A DNA stretch of 64,000 bases, from positions 290,486 to 354,485 of the forward strand of contig JBAMJV010005497.1 in the NCBI GenBank assembly GCA_037951105.1, in the 5' to 3' direction. This DNA comes from Echinarachnius parma. Taxonomy: Eukaryota > Echinodermata > Echinoidea > Clypeasteroida > Echinarachniidae. The position numbers were made by a program, and so were the translations under genes. The notes beneath the pieces were generated by a model. It saw only the letters and a program-made list of their open reading frames with translations, was not told the DNA's origin and did no database searches. Positions 28,801 to 54,570 of this stretch are shown here, one piece after another (position 1 is the stretch's first letter; the number at the start of each line of letters is the position of its first letter).

Positions 28801-31800
28801 CTAATTTCCTGATGCCAAATCTCACTGTAGCAACCAGTTTACGCCCCACCCACATTTAGGGTCCGGAATCGGCAGCGTGATTGCCATGTGATTGACAATT
28901 CATTGGCTTACGTCATGACGCGTCATCTACAGAATTAAGTTCATTAGTCCGTTCTTTAGATGACATCACATTTTGGCAATTTAAAAGAGGCGTGCCCAGG
29001 ACAATTAGATATTTACTTATTACCCCCAAATTGATTGATTTCATTAAAAATGACTACCAAATTCTTTTTCTTCGGGAAAAATTACATGTAGAGAGCCAAA
29101 TTGTGAAAATTAGGCCATCTACACGCTGTATTCCTTTAATTGTATCAGTGATACATGTATCAAGTTGATCTCTGACTATGAATTAATGTTCTTGTACATG
29201 TTATGCTTGCCAATTTATTATGTCCAAATTGCAAAAAAGTATGTGACGTGTACATGATCAAAAAAGTGTCTTGGTAGTATTTTCAGTGGCAGTGATTTTT
29301 GTCAAATGGATGGGTTTAATTTAGAACATTTTAGTAGATCTATGGCATTGACATCAATTGGTCTAATAGCAAATATTATATTGATATCCTCATTGAGCCA
29401 CAAACAGACAGAAGAGATACACTTTTCTTCATATAAATACTTGTAGCATGCTAATTAGTTCCCTCACTGGCTTTTAACTTCCCAGAATTATTGTGATGGC
29501 TTAATTGGTAGGTATTAAAATTCCGACAATGGGATTGAACCCTATCCTTGCTGGCCATTTAACTTGGCAGCATGGTTACATACTTTGTTAGTACATGTCC
29601 AATGTAAATAAGTCTAGAGGGTTTTTCTGAATTCTAACATCAAATTGTACACATTGTGCATTGCATGATACAAGCAATTCCTGGTATCCTTGATACATGC
29701 ATCACTTGACATCTGACTTTGAATTATTGTTCTGCTATGCACTTGCTTCCCAATCTGTTTTGTCCAAATTGCATAAAATAAGGAAGTGTACATGATCAAA
29801 AAAGTCTTTTGGTAGTATGTGTGTATGAAATACTTTAATGGCAGTGATTTTTATCCAATGGATACTGTAATTTAGAAGAATTTGTGGACAATTGACAAAG
29901 CATTGTAATTAGTGTAATTCCATTACCATGTTTATTAGACAGTTTTCTAGTATAAATTGAGAAATATGTGACCATTGATTTGAGCCAGGACTACAGAGTT
30001 TGATAACAAGGACTATGTAAACAAAGACTGACTTGAATTTCTCAAACACAAATAAAAATTTTTTTTGGAAATTTCACATTGCGTTACCAAATTAACAAAT
30101 TAAGCAGGTGTATTCATAAAATACTTTATAATTTGGCATAAAAGTATCTTGCATTTTGGTTGTTATAAATGTTTGAATATCAAAATAACATTTTTAAGGG
30201 ATTTCAGCTTATCTGGTGTTCAAGAAATTTGATTTTTAAAGGTACATTTCAGAAGGCGTAATTCCGTTACCATTTTCGTAATTCCGTTATTATACCGCTG
30301 CCATTTTTGGAAACATGGTCGGTTACGACAAAACAAGATGAACATAAAGGACGAAACTAATGCTATCATAAAGTTGACACCACAAGCAATGAACTTTAAA
30401 GTAAATCTACACAAAATGTCTTTTAAATTTCAGAGGAATTCGTGTGAAAGTTGAAGGTGGGAAAAAAGGCCCATTCTCTGCCGTAATTCCGTTACCGACG
30501 TATCATACGTGCTAACTCTTTTCTCATGCATGAAATTTCCATATTTTTGTTTCTATATGACAGCAGGTATATCTACAGAAGTTATTAAAGTGTTGATAAA
30601 CCTTTAGGTCATAGGACTAATCCATATTATGAAAAAGTATGAGCAAAATTTCTCTGAATTGTAATTCCGTTACCGCGGAATTGCCCAAATTTAGGAAACG
30701 ACATTGCCTCAGAAAAATGGCCCTAGCATCCAAACGCCTTACCCAAAATCCATGTTCATGGTATCATTTTGTTGGAAAAAGAATGTTCTATCCAATGAAG
30801 TAAAAAATCATGACATTTGGTCGATGGTGTCGAAGAAATTAACGATCGTAAGTGTTGCAACCTTTCTGGGACACTCTGTATAAGAAAGATTCCATTACTT
30901 TAATTGACGCCGTTTCCATGTTATTTTTTAGCTCCAACAAGTCCACTCAAGACTAACTCGATCGGGGCTCGATCATCTACAGGCTACCACCACAATCACT
31001 ACCACATCACCGTGTCCTATTCCTATTTTGTATTCTGTCCTTCGCAGTTCTTTAAAGCTCAATTTAATCGGCATGTCTTGTTTGTTAGATCACTAAATCA
31101 CAATCGATGTTGAATTCTTTTCAGGTGAAGTATCCGAAGGCCGACCGATTGACTATGATGATGCTACTCCCCAAGGCCAAGGAGAGAAGAGTGTTGAGCC
31201 AGTGAGAGTATTTTTACCTACCCAAACCCCATACGAACATTCCCCCTGGGAACCTGTGGACCAAACGATGCGTAGCGCCATGATGATGAGTGGTAACCTG
31301 CTTCATGGTCCACCGGATGACTTGGAAGACCTTCATCTGAACATTAATGGGTGGTCCCAAACTCCGACTGAAGTGTTGCAACCCACAGCTCTGAATGCTA
31401 AACGGGATTCGGGTGAAACAGCGAGTGGACAGAGCTCGGACAACGGGAATCAGGATGACTTGGGCATGTCGGTAGACCTACATCTGAACACAGATGGGCG
31501 TTTATACCAGACTGAAGTGTTGCAACCCACAACTCTAAACGCCAGTCTGGATGTGGACGAAACAACTAGTGGACAGGGCTCGGACAAAGGGAATCAGGAT
31601 GACTTGGGCATGTCGGTAGACCTACATCTGAACACAGATGGGCGTTTATACCAGACTGAAGTGTTGCAACCCACAACTCTAAACGCCAGTCGGAATGTGG
31701 ACGAAACAACTAGTGGACAGGGCTCGGACAACGGGAATCAGGATGACTTGGGCATGTCGGTAGACCTACATCTGAACACAGATGGGCGTTTATACCAGCG

Positions 31801-34800
31801 GCAGAGGAATCGGCCCCAAACACCGACTCAAGTGTTACAAACAGCTCTAAACGCCAGTCGGGATGTGGGTGAAACAATGAGTGGACAGAGCTCGGACAAC
31901 GGGAATCAGGATGACTTGGGCATGTCGGTAGACCTACATCTGAACACAGATGGGCGTTTATACCAGCGGCAGAGGAATCGGCCCCAAACTCCGACTGAAG
32001 CGTTCCAACCCCAAACACTAAACGCTAGTTGGGATGTGGACGAAACAACTAGTAGTGGACAGGGCTCGGACAACGGGAATCAGGATGACTCGGGCATGTC
32101 GGTAGACCTACATCTGAACACAGATGGGCGTTTATACCAGCGGCAGAGGAATCGGCCCCAAACACCGACTCAAGTGTTACAAACAGCTCTAAACGCCAGT
32201 CGGGATGTGGGTGAAACAATGAGTGGACAGAGCTCGGACAACGGGAATCAGGATGACTTGGGCATGTCGGTAGACCTACATCTGAACACAGATGGGCGTT
32301 TATACCAGCGGCAGAGGAATCAGCCCCAAACTCCGACTCAAGTGTTCCAACCCCAAACACTAAACGCTAGTTGGGATGTGGACGAAACAACTAGTAGTGG
32401 ACAGGGCTCGGACAACGGGAATCAGGATGACTCGGGCATGTCGGTAGACCTACATCTTAACACAGATGGGCGTTTATACCAGCGGCAGAGGAATCAGCCT
32501 CAAACTCCGACTCAAGTGTTCCAACCCCAAACACTAAACGCTAGTTGGGATGTGGACGAAACAACTAGTAGTGGACAGGGCTCGGACAACGGGAATCAGG
32601 ATGACTCGGGCATGTCGGTAGACCTACATCTGAACACAGATGGGCGTTTATACCAGCGTCATAGGAATCGGCCCCAAACTCCGACTCAAGTGTTACAAAC
32701 AGCTCTAAACGCCAGTCGGGATGTGGGTGAAACAACGAGTGGACAGAGCTCGGACAACGGGAATCAGGATGACTTGGGCATGTCGGTAGACCTACATCTG
32801 AACACAGATGAGCGTTTATACCAGACTGAAGTGTTGCAACCCACAACTCTAAACGCCAGTCGGAATGTGGACGAAACAACTAGTGGACAGGGCTCGGACA
32901 ACGGGAATCAGGATGACTTGGGCATGTCGGTAGACCTACATCTGAACACAGGTGGGCGTTTATACCAGCGGCAGAGGAATCGGTCTCAAACTCCGACTCA
33001 AGTGTTACAACCCACAGCTCTAAACGCTAGTTGGGATGTGGATGAAACAACTAGTGGACGGAGCTCGAGCAACCAGAATCAGGATGACTTGGGCATGTCG
33101 GTAGACCTACATCTGAACACAGATGGGCGTTTATATCAGCGGCAGAGGAATCGGCCCCAAACTCCGACTGAAGCGTTCCAACCCCAAACACTAAACGCTA
33201 GTTGGGATGTGGACGAAACAACTAGTAGTGGACAGGGCTCGGACAACGGGAATCAGGATGACTCGGGCATGTCGGTAGACCTACATCTGAACACAGATGG
33301 GCGTTTATACCAGCGGCAGAGGAATCGGCCCCAAACTCCGACTGAAGCGTTCCAACCCCAAACACTAAACGCTAGTTGGGATGTGGACGAAACAACTAGT
33401 AGTGGACAGGGCTCGGACAACGGGAATCAGGATGACTCGGGCATGTCGGTAGACCTACATCTGAACACAGATGGGCGTTTATACCAGCGGCAGAGGAATC
33501 GGCCCCAAACTCCGACTCAAGTGTTACAAACAGCTCTAAACGCCAGTCGGGATGTGGGTGAAACAACGAGTGGACAGAGCTCGGACAACGGGAATCGGGA
33601 TGACTTGGGCATGTTGGTAGACCTACATCTGAACACAGATGGGCGTTTATACCAGCGGCAGAGGAATCGGCCTGAAACTCCGACTCAAGTGTTCCAACCC
33701 CAAACACTAAACGCTAGTTGGGATGTGGACGAAACAACTAGTAGTGGACAGGGCTCGGACAACGGGAATCAGGATGACTTGGGCATGTCGGTAGACCTAC
33801 ATCTAAACACAGATGGGCGTTTATACCAGCGGCAGAGGAATCGGCCCCAAACTCCGACTGAAAGGTTCCAACCCCAAACACTAAACGCTAGTTGGGATGT
33901 GGATGAAACAACTAGTGGACGGAGCTCGAGCAACCAGAATCAGGATGATTTGGGCATGTCGGTAGACCTACATCTGAACACAGATGGGCGTTTATACCAG
34001 CGGCAGAGGAATCGGCCCCAAACTCCGACTGAAGCGTTCCAACCCCAAACTCTAAACGCTAGTCGGGATACGGATGACACAACTAGTGGACAGAGCTCGG
34101 ACACCGGGAATCAGGATGACTCGGGCATGTCGGTACTAGACCTACATCTGAGGCAGAGGCAGATGAATCGGTCCCAAATTCCGACAGAAGTGTTGCAACC
34201 CCAAACTCTAACCCCTAGTCGGGATGCGGATAGAACAACGAGTATACGAAGCCAGGAAACTAGGAATCAGGGAACGGACACAGATGGACTAGACCCCAGA
34301 AAGCTGTTCCATACTCCAATTACGCCCTATCTACGAAGCAGTGAGCTGCATGGCTTTAAGAAGAGAGAAACTAGCGAGAACGAAGAAATTCAAGAAGTTG
34401 AACATGCCGAAGAAGTTGCTCCCCAACATCTGTTGCCGACAGCACAACCTCATGTAAGTTGTGTCCTCTTGTTTCTTTGTATTTCTGAAGGAAATAATGG
34501 GGGCTCTTAATGCAATATATTAGACCAAGTGTGCACTTCCGGATAAAAGCATGAATTTTGTATGTAAACTTAAAGATTCAATGTTGATATATGATTAGAC
34601 TACACACGACGAGTCATGAACTGTTACTGCCTGCTTATCAGAGTGATTTATCGAACTGAAAACCTTAACATTTGTTTTTGTAATTATTGTCAAAACTGAT
34701 GGATAACTGACTATTTTTCAATGCAATCATTCAATGATCAACATGAGGCGAATATCAATGAATTTACTACTGACAAAGTGATAATATACAACTAACGAAT

Positions 34801-35889
34801 GGGCTTCTTGTGATAGTCAAATCTATTAGCGAGGTGGGCTCAAAATGATTATTACCCGAAGCGTAGCTGAGGGTAATAGTCATTTTGAGCCCACCGAGGT
34901 AATAGATTGCCTATCACAATCAAGCACATTCGTTAGTTGTTTTATATCACTCATCAATATCAGTGATTGTGTTCAGCTATAGCAAAATAACTGAAAATCT
35001 CTTTAATATTTCATTAAATCGCTTGTAAATTTTGATATAAAAATCAATCGACATTAATGAAGCCAGTATGAGCCTCCAGAACCACGGCGCATCTAATACG
35101 CTTAACATCATTGTTATTTTGCGCATACAATCACAAAGACGCAAAACTGAGTGCGCACCAACGCGCTGGCAGTTGCGCACATACGCGATGAATGCGTGCT
35201 AGCGCTCCCACGGATGTGCTTATTGGCTGTCTTGGCGTTCTTCTTCCTAGGGTGTTAGTTTTTACCAGCAATGTCAATCACGTGACTAGAACGTGTGCGC
35301 CATAGAGTACTGCACAAATTTGATCGCGTGTGCATTTTGCTAAAACACATGATCTATGGGACGAACGCGTAACGAACTATTAGTGTTAGTTTTTGCCATC
35401 AAGCCCGGTCACGTGATTGCGCGGGGATTGCGCGTGTTGTCCAAAACTATCATTTGTCAAATACAATGGTAAAACGATCTTATGAGGGATATAATGGGTT
35501 CTAGCCCCCATGTAACATGGTAAATGGGTTAAATGTATGAATATTTGTTTAACTAATTTGATACAGTCAACTAAATGTTTTCTAATTGTATTACTTCAGA
35601 TAACAAAATGTTCAGTTTGTAGTAACAACATGAATTTTGTAGTAGCGACATGTTTGTGCATTATTTGCTCTCTGTTGTCTTTTGCAATATTTCCATGCAG
35701 TCTCGCTGGTCGAAAATCAAGTTCATCTTGCTCGAAGTCGCCATCCTCGTCTTGCTCGTCGTCAACATCGGTCTCGTGTGCTGGCTGATGAAGTGCTGCA
35801 ATCAACTGCACTCGCAGACGGACGCTCACGTGCAAAAAATGCAGAAGGACGCCGTGAAATACACCGGTGTTAATCCGGACAGCGACTGA
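25805..35889 (+). CDS. type I membrane protein with sequon-repeat ectodomain (~1188 aa), three exons
   Basis: Exons 25805-25853, 31125-34453 and 35701-35889 join in phases 1 and 0, with GTGAGT and GTAAGT donors. Exon 1 encodes the signal peptide core (MYLRCILLAGFTLFVP). Exon 2 (1109 codons) opens with an acidic linker (EVSEGRPIDYDD), then from about residue 85 a degenerate repeat, 16 full units of 48-58 residues, another degenerate unit, and an acidic Glu-rich stretch. Every full unit has LNAS, one potential N-glycosylation site, plus VDLHLNT, RLYQ and a Ser/Gly/Gln/Asp-rich tail. Exon 3 opens with SRWSKIKF, then one membrane helix, CC, and a short tail ending VKYTGVNPDSD. This matches ARWKKFKF...KKYVGLDPNS in the paralog at 21643-25219. 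A heavily glycosylated surface stalk is a fair inference. No known family or function is recognised. Confidence 0.8.
25917..26323. mobile_element. CAGAGTGTCCC TIR element, left part of an interrupted copy
   Basis: Same family as 8117-8695. It runs to GTAGCAAAT at 26323 and resumes at 30687. Outer TA duplications are present at both ends of the reassembled element. Confidence 0.85.
26613..27072 (+). mobile_element. CATCGGCAC-ended repeat, copy 2
   Basis: Second copy of 23788-24254, same orientation, lying inside the 4363 bp element. Its left box is the better preserved CCACATCGGCAC. Confidence 0.7.
28411..29817. repeat. internal duplication within the 4363 bp element
   Basis: 28411-28690 and 29139-29283 together correspond to the continuous stretch 29393-29817. 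Shared segments are GAGCCACAAACAGACAGAA, CTATCCTTGCTGGCCATT, TACTTTGTTAGTAC and TGTACATGATCAAAAAAGT. The first copy is split by about 450 bp of other DNA. Confidence 0.8.
30687..30878. mobile_element. CAGAGTGTCCC TIR element, right part of the interrupted copy
   Basis: Continues the element broken at 26323: AAATTTAGGAAACGACATTG through to the right terminus CTGGGACACTCTG and a TA. Confidence 0.85.
31457..34230 (+). repeat. coding tandem repeat, 16 full units of 144-174 bp
   Basis: Units are nearly identical at DNA level. They fall into a short type (RLYQTEVLQPTTLNAS) and two long types that insert QRQRNRPQTPT and then read QVLQTALNASRDVGE or AFQPQTLNASWDVDE. The types are interleaved rather than blocked, and some adjacent pairs are almost the same. 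Degenerate units at both edges have lost the sequon (LNAK and LTPS). Confidence 0.95.
34778..34951. mobile_element. palindromic TIR element, CAACTAACGAATG
   Basis: 174 bp whose halves are inverse copies (AACTAACGAAT, AATCTATTA, GGTGGGCTCAAAATGA) around a short loop. It lies in the last intron of the repeat-ectodomain gene. Confidence 0.8.
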
Positions 35890-38144
35890 TCTAGTAACAT
35901 TGTCAATATCCACAAATCTTACCTAAAACTTTTACGGTTCTCGTGAACCTCATTGTATTTGTATATAACCAGTAAAAAAACATGGTGACGGTTTCGGTTT
36001 TCAGAATGTTGCTTTCGTTATGAAGATATTTATGATTGTGGTGTTCAGATTTTAAATTCTCTATAGAGGCCTAGAGGGAGATGTATATGACTGCATGTAA
36101 AAGTAAATGCAGTTAGTTATCAAAATAGTTACAATTAATTGTAAGTCGGATCATTGTGTTCTAAATGCGCAAATCGGATTGGTTGAAAAACGCACATTTT
36201 CTGGCTTATAGTTATAGAACCTAATTGAATTTAACCTACAATCGATTGTATCTCTTTCTGATCGATAGTGGATGTTTGTTAGGAGATTGTTATTTTTGTG
36301 GGTTCAGTGGCGTAGCCTGATCGGAGTAATGGGGGGGGGGGGGGGGGGAGGGGGGGGGGGCACGCAAATTATTGGGGGCATGTTTTTTTTCCTTTAGATT
36401 ATTAGGGTACGTGCCCCGGCCCGTGCCCCCCCCCCCCCCCCCCCCCTCCCCCTACCCCTGTTGCTATACGCCACTGTGTGGCTTAGTTATGCAAAATATT
36501 ACTCTTTCAATTAAAGGGGTAGTTCAGTTTTGGTATAGAGGGCGCTACAAGAAACATTTTTTGAGAGAGATAATGAAGAAATGAGTGACAAATTGGAAAG
36601 ATCAACCAATTTTAATGACAGAATAAACTTTATTTGATCAAAATCGGTTCAAAAACGGCTGAAATATCAATAAATATATCCGATCGGAATAAATCTGGGC
36701 TCCAGATTTATTCGATGATTTTAAAAAAAAATATTCAAAAATGCTTACACTTTTTCAATAATTTTCAAAAGAGGTTTTTTCAATTGGTTGTTGATGATCT
36801 CACTATAGATTCATTTTCTAGAGAGCGCCCTCTTGTTCTTTTAAAATGATAACAGGCTATTACTTAGTCGTTTGTAATTTTGTATACCTTTCGAGCATGA
36901 TGGAGTTATAATTATTAGTTTGTAATGTTATTGTGCAGGTTTTGGTTACTAAAGTTCAACCTTACCAAAACTGTGCTACCCCTTTAATCATGATACAAAA
37001 AAATGACAAAAATGATGATGGAATTGGATATGTTTTGTATATTTGCATGCTTGTGATAGACAAAACCTGTCAAGGTTTAAATTGTAAAAAAATAAAATAA
37101 AGATAATCGATAACTGATAAAATGTCATCTATAAAGTAATAACAAGGAGTGCGTGCTCATTGTTTATCTTATGGAATGTTGATAAAAACAAGTGTGTATC
37201 GAATAAAATATTGCCGTTACAATTCGAAATGGTTAGGTTTGTCATTGTCCGTGGTGTATTAATTGCATTTTATTGGGCATCATTTTCTGTAAACGATTTT
37301 AAAATATTGTTAGCCAAATCTGTATCGATTTGCTGAAAACATATTTTAGTGACGTCGATACAATAAAATGTTAACTTAAAATCATTTTCAGAATACACCC
37401 ACCTGTATTATCATGGAGTGGAAATTCATTTTAGTTCTGCAGAGAAGATGAATATTATGATCAATATCTCAAATTTGTGCAGAAGTGCAGCACAGATTTG
37501 ACTTTTATCTTGAACTTTGTTCAAAAATTGCCGCCTCTGGTCCAAGTTACTTGCGCAAATTGCTTAAAACAAAAAAATGGTATAAAACATTATAAATAAA
37601 TGCAGTGTTACAAATGTTATTCAGAATAATACTAATTGATTTATGAATTTATTGTTTGACAGGTTTTTCAATAATAAAGAAAAGGGATTTTAAATCACTG
37701 AGACTGCGCGTACTTTAACTAACAGAGGGCGCTAGACCACTTTGCATTTAAAGCACAGTTATTTTGTGCACGTGTACAAGCAGCTGCTGCAGTTTGCATG
37801 CAGCTACCGTAGCCAACTGCCTCGCCTAGCTATATTATGCCGTCACCATCGGCCTAGACCTCGCTACGGTACGCGTACGATACGCCCGACCGATTTGCGT
37901 CCGCTGTATTGTGCATGTAAATGACCATTGCATGCATTGCATTGTGACAGTTTGCGTCTTTGCGAGTTAGAATAACAAGGTATAATTTAATGTAAATTTA
38001 GCCCCAGTAGAGGATATCTTATTTGGATCGTAACCGTGTGGAATTCATCAACCTCGGAGGCTCATATTTTGTGAAGTTGCAGGGTGCTTGATGACCAGAG
38101 TCTCGATCGGAAGTTGACAACTTTTGAAGATTCTGCAAATTACC
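35890..38144. other. intergenic region between the repeat-protein gene and DARS1
   Basis: Holds a fragment related to the GTTGCAGAAAG element (about 36100-36260), a G/C-run repeat with CAGTGGCGTAG and CGCCACTG ends (36305-36476), and the TIR element at 36511-36983. The last 400 bp before the DARS1 start are richer in CpG (ACGGTACGCGTACG near 37870) and probably contain the promoter. No coding region is seen. Confidence 0.5.
36511..36983 (+). mobile_element. TTAAAGGGGTAGTTCAG TIR element, diverged copy
   Basis: Termini TTAAAGGGGTAGTTCAGTTT and CTGTGCTACCCCTTTAA, about 473 bp. It shares inner segments (GGTTTTGGTTACTAAAGTTC, AGAGCGCCCTCTT) with 58761-60075 and with the near-identical pair at 22752 and 40753. 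Confidence 0.8.
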
Positions 38145-51401
<13,257 letters not shown>

Positions 51402-51803
51402 GCATGTTTTAGCAGTAGATAGTGTTAAGTGCTATGTTATTAGAAATTGTTGTGTAGCATACAATGCCTTTCACACATAACTTTCTTACTCGTTTTCTTT
51501 GCACTTCTGCTTCATTATCTTCCATTTTTTATCTAGTCAGATTTAGATAGAGCATGACTTGTTTGGTGTAGCTTAGTCTTTGCTTAGGGAAAAAAACGAC
51601 ATGGTTTTGTGAAATAATTGCAAAATGCTTCTGTTTTTGACATTTGTGTACACTTGATCAATGAAGGTCTTCTGATTGTGTGAGTTGTGTGAAAAATTAC
51701 TGATGCTGAGCATCAAGATAAGTAACTTCTTTTTTCTTCTCTCTTTTTGTATTATATTTAGGATTATACGTAATAGGATAGTGGTAATTTCAGATTTTTT
51801 GTA

Positions 51804-52508
51804 TACCGTATTTGTCGGTGTATTACCCGCTCCGGTGTATTAACCGCATCCCTAACTTTGGGGGGTTTTCCATGAAAAAAAAAAAAAAAATTGATAGTAT
51901 AATTCTTGATTTTTGGATGGTCAAAATGTGCCGAGAGTAAGAAAAAACATTCTTCTTTTCCAGAGAGTTTTGGTCTATGAAATATACTTCAATTTACTGA
52001 AGTCTCTGAAGCACATTAAGGAAATTATGAGCCCCTTCCCCGATCAATCCGTAATTTATAACATTTGTTGAGCTTAACAGAAAACAAAACACGGAACACT
52101 ATGCATGGGACTTTAGTGAACAAACAAAGACAAACGGAAGACAAACAAAGACAAAACAAAACATGAATCAAATCAGAGATGAAAAAACTGTACCTTGATA
52201 TGTTTATTCCTTCTTACAAGTTCAGATTTGGTTCAATCTACCCTCGAAAATAGTAAATTTGAAGCTCTTTTTGGAGATGAAAAATTGCGATCGTACCTTT
52301 GCAAGTGGTGAGGAAAAAAAGCGTGCAGACGTGATTTGACTGAAATTGGCGATCATCCTATCGTGATTGATCGCTAATTTCAGTCAAATCGCGTCTGCAC
52401 GCTTTTTTTCGTGCAATTTTCCCTATCTCCGTGTACAAACCGCACCCCCCTTTTTGCCGGTAATTCCATCAGGAAAACCATGCGGTTAATACACCGACAA
52501 ATACGGTA
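51804..52508. mobile_element. TIR element, TACCGTATTTGTCGGTG ends
   Basis: Inverted termini TACCGTATTTGTCGGTGTAT and its inverse bound 705 bp. An inner palindrome at about 52320-52403 has arms of over 30 bp (GCGTGCAGACG, ATTTGACTGAAATT). Non-coding. Confidence 0.8.
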
Positions 52509-54570
52509 GCTACTTTGAATGCAAATTATTATTTGTTTATTTAGGCCTATATAGGGCCACATATGGTAGCAATCAAATTATGGGGGAAAACAAGTTGCAA
52601 AATGAATGAATATGATTTAATTGTACTTATATTAACATAAATTTGTTTATTAAGAGCATCTTAGAGAGCAATCAAGAGGTCTTCCTGTGGATGCCCATTT
52701 TTCTTTGCTCTTAATTATTTTTTCAAGAAATATTTTGTGGTCGAGTTTTCTTATTCCGTTGCTCACAGGAACCGAGTGGGTTATGTACAAAGTCTATGGG
52801 GATTTCAGAATCTCAAAGGGAACGGGTAAAGTTTTAACAAATGTATTATTTTCGTTGTTGTATGGATAAGTATGCATGCAAAAGTTTGAAAACAGTTGAC
52901 CTTAGCACAAACACAGCATATGGCCACTAGAGGGCATACTGCACATGTGTACATAATGCCACACATTGAGCATTTGTCATTGTTATCGTTAAATACAAAT
53001 GCGAATACGTGTTGGGCTCGTGCCCACTCTAGATAAATGTTGTATTTGTGGTGGGGTCAATTAGTAGTGTAAGTTATTAACCCTTTTAGATAACAGATGT
53101 GTGGTATTCAGGATGTTCTAACACCTCTTTAATTAGTTTTGCACTCGGGAATTAGAAATGTACTCTTCTCAACTGAGAAGAACATTCCAAATTTAGTGGA
53201 TCTTACCCCCTAAATACTCCCCCAACCCCCTCCCCCAGGAAAAAATACTGACAGGCATCATTTAGATGAAAAGGAGAGCTACAAGTGTCAAACTAGATGG
53301 ATATGTTGGAAATAAGGGTATTCATATTTTGATCAAAAGCTGAATTATATAATATGATGATCCATATTTGTAGGCCAAAAATTGCAGTACGGATGAACAA
53401 TGTTTAAAATATGATGACCGATATGCTTTGTAAATTGTAATGTGCACTGGCTTTTGTGTTTTAAGTTCATATTTGTTCAACTTTTCAAATGAAAGAAGTG
53501 GAGTTATGTAATTGTGACAAATTCACTACCTCATGTTTCCCTGTTGCAGATTCATGTGAGATGCAATTTGCTCATTTCAATTTGAATGTTCTATGTGCTG
53601 AATATCTAACCATGGCTTGCCCATTTCAGCAAAAAATATATATTCACAACTTTTTTAGCATATCAACATGTTACGTCATAGTATGTATTTTTCTTAATTT
53701 CCTTTAATTCTGCATTTAACTCCCATTTTTCAAGATTTGTTACTTTGGTGATTGTACTTAAATAATGTGAACTCTGTCGTAAAGAGTTAATTGGTCTAAA
53801 GAAAGGTAGATAAATGGTACGCATATCATCATAAATATTTGAAGTATGTTTTATTCCCAAATACCAAAGTTTTGTTTCCTCGCAGAAAAAAAAACATGAT
53901 TAACCAACGTTATTGTTTCATCTCTTGTGTGAAAGGTTCACAAGACCTTACTTGAAGAGTGGAAATTTCTATTAAGAATTAATAAAAAACATTTTACATG
54001 TACCTTGATGCTAAGGTAGATACGTTTTTATTATTATACTTGTTTTTTATAGTTTCATCATCAGTACGTGACCTTGATTTCTCTTGGAATTATTTAATAA
54101 TTTTGAGAGGAAAATATCTTCTTTTGATTATGGAATCGGTTTTACAAAAAATAACATTCAAAAGAAAAATATATATTTTGTTTTGATAATTCCACGGTAT
54201 TTCCCTTGTGCTGATACATTGCCTTATGCTCAACAGTAAACGTGAGGTTATCATATTTGTCATAGATTTCATTTAATTTCACCGATACATTTTCATATTT
54301 TCCTGTCAACCTTCAAAAAAAGAAAGCCATTGGATGGTAATATATTTATTAGGTGTATAAGTTTTCAACCACTAGTCTAATTGGTAAGTTTATTGGCAAT
54401 AAAGTCAAATGCATCAATTCTTTGTCTAACAATAATCCAGCCTAGAATTGTCATTTTATTTACAAAAAATGTTTTGCAAAAAGAAGATGCATAATTAAGT
54501 GTGTGATGTGTTATGTATTTGTGGATCTTGACGTAGCACACGAGTATTGGGGTGTGGTTCAAGAAACTAT

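Larger units (their letters stand above)
26324..30686. mobile_element. 4363 bp DNA element, GGGCAATTCCG ends, 4 bp AAAT target duplication
   Basis: Perfect 11 bp terminal inverted repeats (GGGCAATTCCG and CGGAATTGCCC) are flanked by AAAT at 26320-26323 and 30687-30690. The related element at 8117-8695 shows the uninterrupted sequence with AAAT once. A 13-14 bp box (GGTAACGGAATTAC) recurs at about 27324, 27340 and 27357, and inverted at 27170, 29913, 30258, 30278, 30483 and 30661. Inside are a CATCGGCAC repeat (26613-27072), a long G run (27453-27480) and a partly duplicated segment. No frame longer than about 115 codons and no transposase motif is seen, so it is non-autonomous or dead. A 4 bp duplication is compatible with Sola, Academ, Chapaev or Ginger-like groups, but the family is unassigned. 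Confidence 0.8.

Noticed and set aside
30930-31113. Possible extra exon of the repeat-protein gene after an acceptor at 30931
   Set aside because: No usable donor in phase follows, and exon 1 joins directly to 31125 in phase.
31710-33707. Four antisense reading frames of about 103 codons
   Set aside because: Shadows of the sense repeat units; they recur only because the units do, and have no start context or neighbours of their own.
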